The notes under the pieces: generated by a model
What the model saw: the letters and a program-made list of their open reading frames with translations, nothing else
Database searches by the model: none
What the model was told of the DNA's origin: nothing
Made by a program: the position numbers and the translations under genes
Shown: positions 61,091-64,000 of the stretch, piece after piece
Position numbering within the stretch: the first letter of the stretch is position 1
Layout of the letters: each line of letters begins with the position of its first letter
Source: JALHST01 sp963798435
Lineage (GTDB): Bacteria; Bacteroidota; Bacteroidia; Flavobacteriales; Flavobacteriaceae
Reading direction: 5' to 3'
NCBI GenBank assembly: GCA_963798435.1
Contig: CAWCTF010000006.1
Coordinates: forward strand, 248,001-312,000
DNA: 64,000 nucleotides

Positions 61091-61622
61091 TACAAAGCCC
61101 TCTACTACTAATGGAACCTATCATCTAATCAAGCTTCCAAAACATTTCTTAAGTAGTACTGGCAATCCAAGAACGTTGTAAGGTCTATAATCAGTAGATA
61201 GCTCCAGTAACGCCTGTCAAATCAAAAACTATCACCAAAGTAGTTTTAAATAGGCCTTCTATCAAAGCCTTCCTAATGGCATTTTAAAATAAGACAAAAC
61301 CTCGACGAATTTTATAAAAACGGTGTGCAATATAATTCAATAAATGACGCCGACTTATGAAAAATTCGTAATCAATATCAGAGATTTTTCTTACGTGCAA
61401 ATATTTGGTATGTACCACTATTATTAGCCTCATCGACCAACGAAACATGATATAATCGATGAAATGCATAGTTGAAACCTCAAAAATTGGGTACTATACA
61501 GTACTATTTTACACTTACACAACAATTATTTTCCAATGCTAAAGCTAAAGCTAATTTTGTATGGTGTAATTGATCCATACTGTTCAATAATTGAATCGAA
61601 TTGATTTTTAACCGACCCTAAT
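61091..61622. other. 532-bp AT-rich gap
   Basis: No gene can be supported. GCTAAA occurs three times in tandem (about 61539-61556), directly followed by a -7-like TAATTTTG (61553-61560). A short minus-strand frame (61284-61469, 61 codons, basic and Tyr/His-rich) has no family match or start context and is left out. Confidence 0.4.
61553..61560 (+). promoter_or_regulatory. Possible -7 element for the giant repeat gene
   Basis: TAATTTTG fits TAnnTTTG, 63 bp before the small frame at 61623 and about 317 bp before the repeat gene. There is no clear -33 element; tentative. Confidence 0.35.
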
Positions 61623-61880
61623 ATGATTTACCTAACGGCCTTGTTGATGTCACTTACCCAACGCAATCGGCGTACCTGGATTTATGGTGAAACAGCGAAC
61701 ACCCCTAATGAATTAACTCATTGTATGAATGCTATCCAGTTTCAATGTAGGAGCGATCAATCGGCCATTGTGTCTTTTAATACTTTCGATTACAAGGCTC
61801 AATTCGAAGGGTATAACAGCATTTGGAAAGTAGATAATAAAAATTTGGAATACGATAGTAGTAAAGACATAGCGTCATGA
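61623..61880 (+). CDS. Doubtful small protein coupled to the giant repeat gene
   Basis: An 85-codon frame starting with ATG encodes a polar, slightly basic protein with no signal, membrane segment or recognised domain (for example TQRNRRTWIYGETANTPNE). Its stop overlaps the ATG of the giant repeat gene in an ATGA arrangement, which is the main reason to list it. It may be a chance frame or a decayed fragment. Confidence 0.25.
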   Translation: MIYLTALLMSLTQRNRRTWIYGETANTPNELTHCMNAIQFQCRSDQSAIVSFNTFDYKAQFEGYNSIWKVDNKNLEYDSSKDIAS

Positions 61881-64000
61881 TAAAAAATATTTTAATAGTT
61901 ATATTCTTTCTGGTAGCTGGAACAGGATTTTCCCAGACCACAGTAACTTTGCAAGATCAATGTAACTGCGAAGTACTAAGTGGTACAGTCGTTACGGCGG
62001 CAGGTATGACAACGCCTTCTGGAGCGGATACGGGTGATATCTATGTAAATACCAATACGGGCACTATCTACTTTTGGGATGGTAATTCCTGGGAATTGAC
62101 TTCTTCCGATGATCAACAATTGCAGGCATTTAGTTTTAATGCAGGAACAAATGTTTTATCATTACGGATTGAAAACGGCAATACAGTTACCGTTAACCTA
62201 GCAGCCCTTGCCAATACGGGCACAGATGACCAAACGGCTTCCGAGGTTGTCTACAACAACACGGCCTCTGGCCTTGCGGCCAATAACGTACAGGCGGCGA
62301 TCGACGAGATCAACGCCGCGGCCGGCACGGTGGCCCTGGTGGACAACGGGGACGGCACCTACGACTTTACGGACGCGGGCGGGACCACCACCACGATCAG
62401 CGACACGTCGATCTCCACGCTGGTCGACAACCTGGACGGCACCTATACCTATACCGACGAGGCGGGCAACCCCTCGACGATCGATACACGGGCGGCGAGC
62501 AATCCCTATGACAATACCACTTCGGGCCTTGCGGCCAATAACGTACAGGCGGCGATCGACGAGATCAACGCCGCGGCCGGCACGGTGGCCCTTGTGGACA
62601 ACGGGGACGGCACCTACGAATTTACGGACGCGGGCGGGACCACCACTACGATCAGCGACACGTCGATCTCCACGCTGGTCGACAACCTGGACGGCACCTA
62701 TACCTATACCGACGAGGCGGGCAACCCCTCGACGATCGATACACGGGCGGCGAGCAATCCCTATGACAATACCACTTCGGGCCTTGCGGCCAATAACGTA
62801 CAGGCGGCGATCGACGAGATCAACGCCGCGGCCGGCACGGTGGCCCTTGTGGACAACGGGGACGGCACCTACGAATTTACGGACGCGGGCGGGACCACGA
62901 CCACGATCAGCGACACGTCGATCTCCACGCTGGTCGACAACCTGGACGGCACCTATACCTATACCGACGAGGCGGGCAACCCCTCGACGATCGATACACG
63001 GGCGGCGAGCAACCCCTATGACAATACCACTTCGGGCCTTGCGGCCAATAACGTACAGGCGGCGATCGACGAGATCAACGCCGCGGCCGGTACGGTGGCC
63101 CTGGTGGACAACGGGGACGGCACCTACGACTTTACGGACGCGGGCGGGACCACGACCACGATCAGCGACACGTCGATCTCCACGCTGGTCGACAACCTGG
63201 ACGGCACCTATACCTATACCGACGAGGCGGGCAACCCCTCGACGATCGATACACGGGCGGCGAGCAATCCCTATGACAATACCACTTCGGGCCTTGCGGC
63301 CAATAACGTACAGGCGGCGATCGACGAGATCAACGCCGCGGCCGGTACGGTGGCCCTGGTGGACAACGGGGACGGCACCTACGACTTTACGGACGCGGGC
63401 GGGACCACGACCACGATCAGCGACACGTCGATCTCCACGCTGGTCGACAACCTGGACGGCACCTATACCTATACCGACGAGGCGGGCAACCCCTCGACGA
63501 TCGATACACGGGCGGCGAGCAATCCCTATGACAATACCACTTCGGGCCTTGCGGCCAATAACGTACAGGCGGCGATCGACGAGATCAACGCCGCGGCCGG
63601 CACGGTGTCCCTGGTGGACAACGGGGACGGCACCTACGACTTTACGGACGCGGGCGGGACCACGACCACGATCAGCGACACGTCGATCTCCACGCTGGTC
63701 GACAACCTGGACGGCACCTATACCTATACCGACGAGGCGGGCAACCCCTCGACGATCGATACACGGGCGGCGAGCAACCCCTATGACAATACCACTTCGG
63801 GCCTTGCGGCCAATAACGTACAGGCGGCGATCGACGAGATCAACGCCGCGGCCGGTACGGTGGCCCTGGTGGACAACGGGGACGGCACCTACGACTTTAC
63901 GGACGCGGGCGGGACCACCACCACGATCAGCGACACGTCGATCTCCACGCTGGTCGACAACCTGGACGGCACCTATACCTATACCGACGAGGCGGGCAAC
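61877..64000 (+). CDS. Start of a giant secreted repeat protein, cut by window edge
   Basis: The frame is open without a stop from the ATG at 61877 to the last base, 708 codons. A signal peptide (MIKNILIVIFFLVAGTGFSQ) leads to a domain of about 100 residues (GDIYVNTNTGTIYFWDGNSW, then DDQQLQAFSFNAGTNVLSLR), and then 85-residue repeats. Each repeat has a NNVQAAIDEINAA helix motif, as found in phage tail-fibre and surface stalk proteins, followed by two related beta half-repeats (VDNGDGTYDFTDAGG and VDNLDGTYTYTDEAGN). The protein is probably a long surface adhesin or fibre; a sorting domain would be beyond the window. Codon use in the repeats is GC-rich, unlike the leading domain and the neighbouring genes. 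Confidence 0.8.
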   Translation, partial: MIKNILIVIFFLVAGTGFSQTTVTLQDQCNCEVLSGTVVTAAGMTTPSGADTGDIYVNTNTGTIYFWDGNSWELTSSDDQQLQAFSFNAGTNVLSLRIENGNTVTVNLAALANTGTDDQTASEVVYNNTASGLAANNVQAAIDEINAAAGTVALVDNGDGTYDFTDAGGTTTTISDTSISTLVDNLDGTYTYTDEAGNPSTIDTRAASNPYDNTTSGLAANNVQAAIDEINAAAGTVALVDNGDGTYEFTDAGGTTTTISDTSISTLVDNLDGTYTYTDEAGNPSTIDTRAASNPYDNTTSGLAANNVQAAIDEINAAAGTVALVDNGDGTYEFTDAGGTTTTISDTSISTLVDNLDGTYTYTDEAGNPSTIDTRAASNPYDNTTSGLAANNVQAAIDEINAAAGTVALVDNGDGTYDFTDAGGTTTTISDTSISTLVDNLDGTYTYTDEAGNPSTIDTRAASNPYDNTTSGLAANNVQAAIDEINAAAGTVALVDNGDGTYDFTDAGGTTTTISDTSISTLVDNLDGTYTYTDEAGNPSTIDTRAASNPYDNTTSGLAANNVQAAIDEINAAAGTVSLVDNGDGTYDFTDAGGTTTTISDTSISTLVDNLDGTYTYTDEAGNPSTIDTRAASNPYDNTTSGLAANNVQAAIDEINAAAGTVALVDNGDGTYDFTDAGGTTTTISDTSISTLVDNLDGTYTYTDEAGN
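62246..64000 (+). repeat. Tandem 255-bp GC-rich coding repeats
   Basis: Unit starts lie at 62246 (diverged first end), 62501, 62756, 63011, 63266, 63521 and 63776, exactly 255 bp (85 codons) apart; the seventh unit is cut after 225 bp. Units differ by only a few bases: Asp/Glu (GACTTT or GAATTT), Ala/Ser (GTGGCC or GTGTCC in the sixth), and synonymous changes such as ACCACC/ACCACG/ACCACT. By eye the units are clearly above 60% GC, against roughly 40% around them. Confidence 0.95.

Noticed and set aside
61284..61469. A 61-codon minus-strand frame as a transposase remnant
   Set aside because: No transposase motif, inverted repeats or start context; composition alone is not evidence.
62246..64000. 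Possible CRISPR array or non-coding satellite
   Set aside because: The period is 255 bp with no spacer/repeat alternation, the frame stays open through all units, and changes are mostly synonymous or conservative, so it is coding.

Overview
The window is chromosomal DNA from a member of the Flavobacteriaceae (Bacteroidota), probably marine. The reasons are promoter-like sites of the Bacteroidota type (TTTG ... TAnnTTTG), a type IX secretion (T9SS) type B sorting domain beside SprF/PorP and PorE-type genes, a 30S protein THX gene, DUF2851, DUF3467 and PorP/SprF families, and AT-rich housekeeping DNA. The genus cannot be fixed from the sequence alone; a Maribacter/Zobellia/Arenibacter-like relative is a guess.

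Layout. 0-16.6 kb: housekeeping and peripheral genes. These are a Nudix hydrolase cut by the left edge, an M14 peptidase lipoprotein, a six-PAS histidine kinase overlapping a single-domain response regulator, ddl-coaD, divergent PASTA protein and RluA-type pseudouridine synthase, YaaA, ribosomal protein THX, a UDG-like protein, PEP carboxylase, a barrel-less TonB-receptor-like protein and an M20 peptidase. 16.7-24.0 kb: a complete tryptophan operon on the minus strand, trpE-G-D-C-F-B-A plus a small membrane protein. It is preceded by a transcription attenuator with an 18-residue leader peptide carrying three consecutive Trp codons. 24.0-35.7 kb: MarR-YceI, rhodanese, DUF2851, PspC-like, a K+ channel with RCK domain, AGCS and NSS sodium symporters (the latter with a 51-residue MetS-like partner), a ComEA-like HhH protein, acyl-CoA dehydrogenase, rpsU, a tyrosine recombinase and a short HPF. 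35.8-49.5 kb: the conserved translation/transcription block tRNA-Thr, Tyr, Gly, Thr, tuf, tRNA-Trp, secE, nusG, rplK-A-J-L, rpoB, rpoC, with an attenuator-like hairpin between rplL and rpoB. 49.5-51.5 kb: DUF3467 and prfC converge on a shared terminator.

51.9-64 kb is accessory cell-surface DNA. A large T9SS type B adhesin (TSP3 repeats, tandem 98-residue Ig/cadherin-like repeats, CHU_C-type sorting domain) is interrupted by an apparent +1 frameshift. Its SprF/PorP-like and PorE-like OmpA partners follow. Next come a secreted C-type-lectin protein and the start of a very large secreted protein made of near-identical 255-bp, GC-rich repeats that runs off the right edge.

The most interesting items are the trp attenuator with its WWW leader peptide and almost leaderless promoter geometry, the GC-rich homogenised repeat array, the frameshifted adhesin with its dedicated secretion partners, and the lectin protein that lacks a recognisable sorting domain. 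All calls come from reading the sequence; no database search was run.
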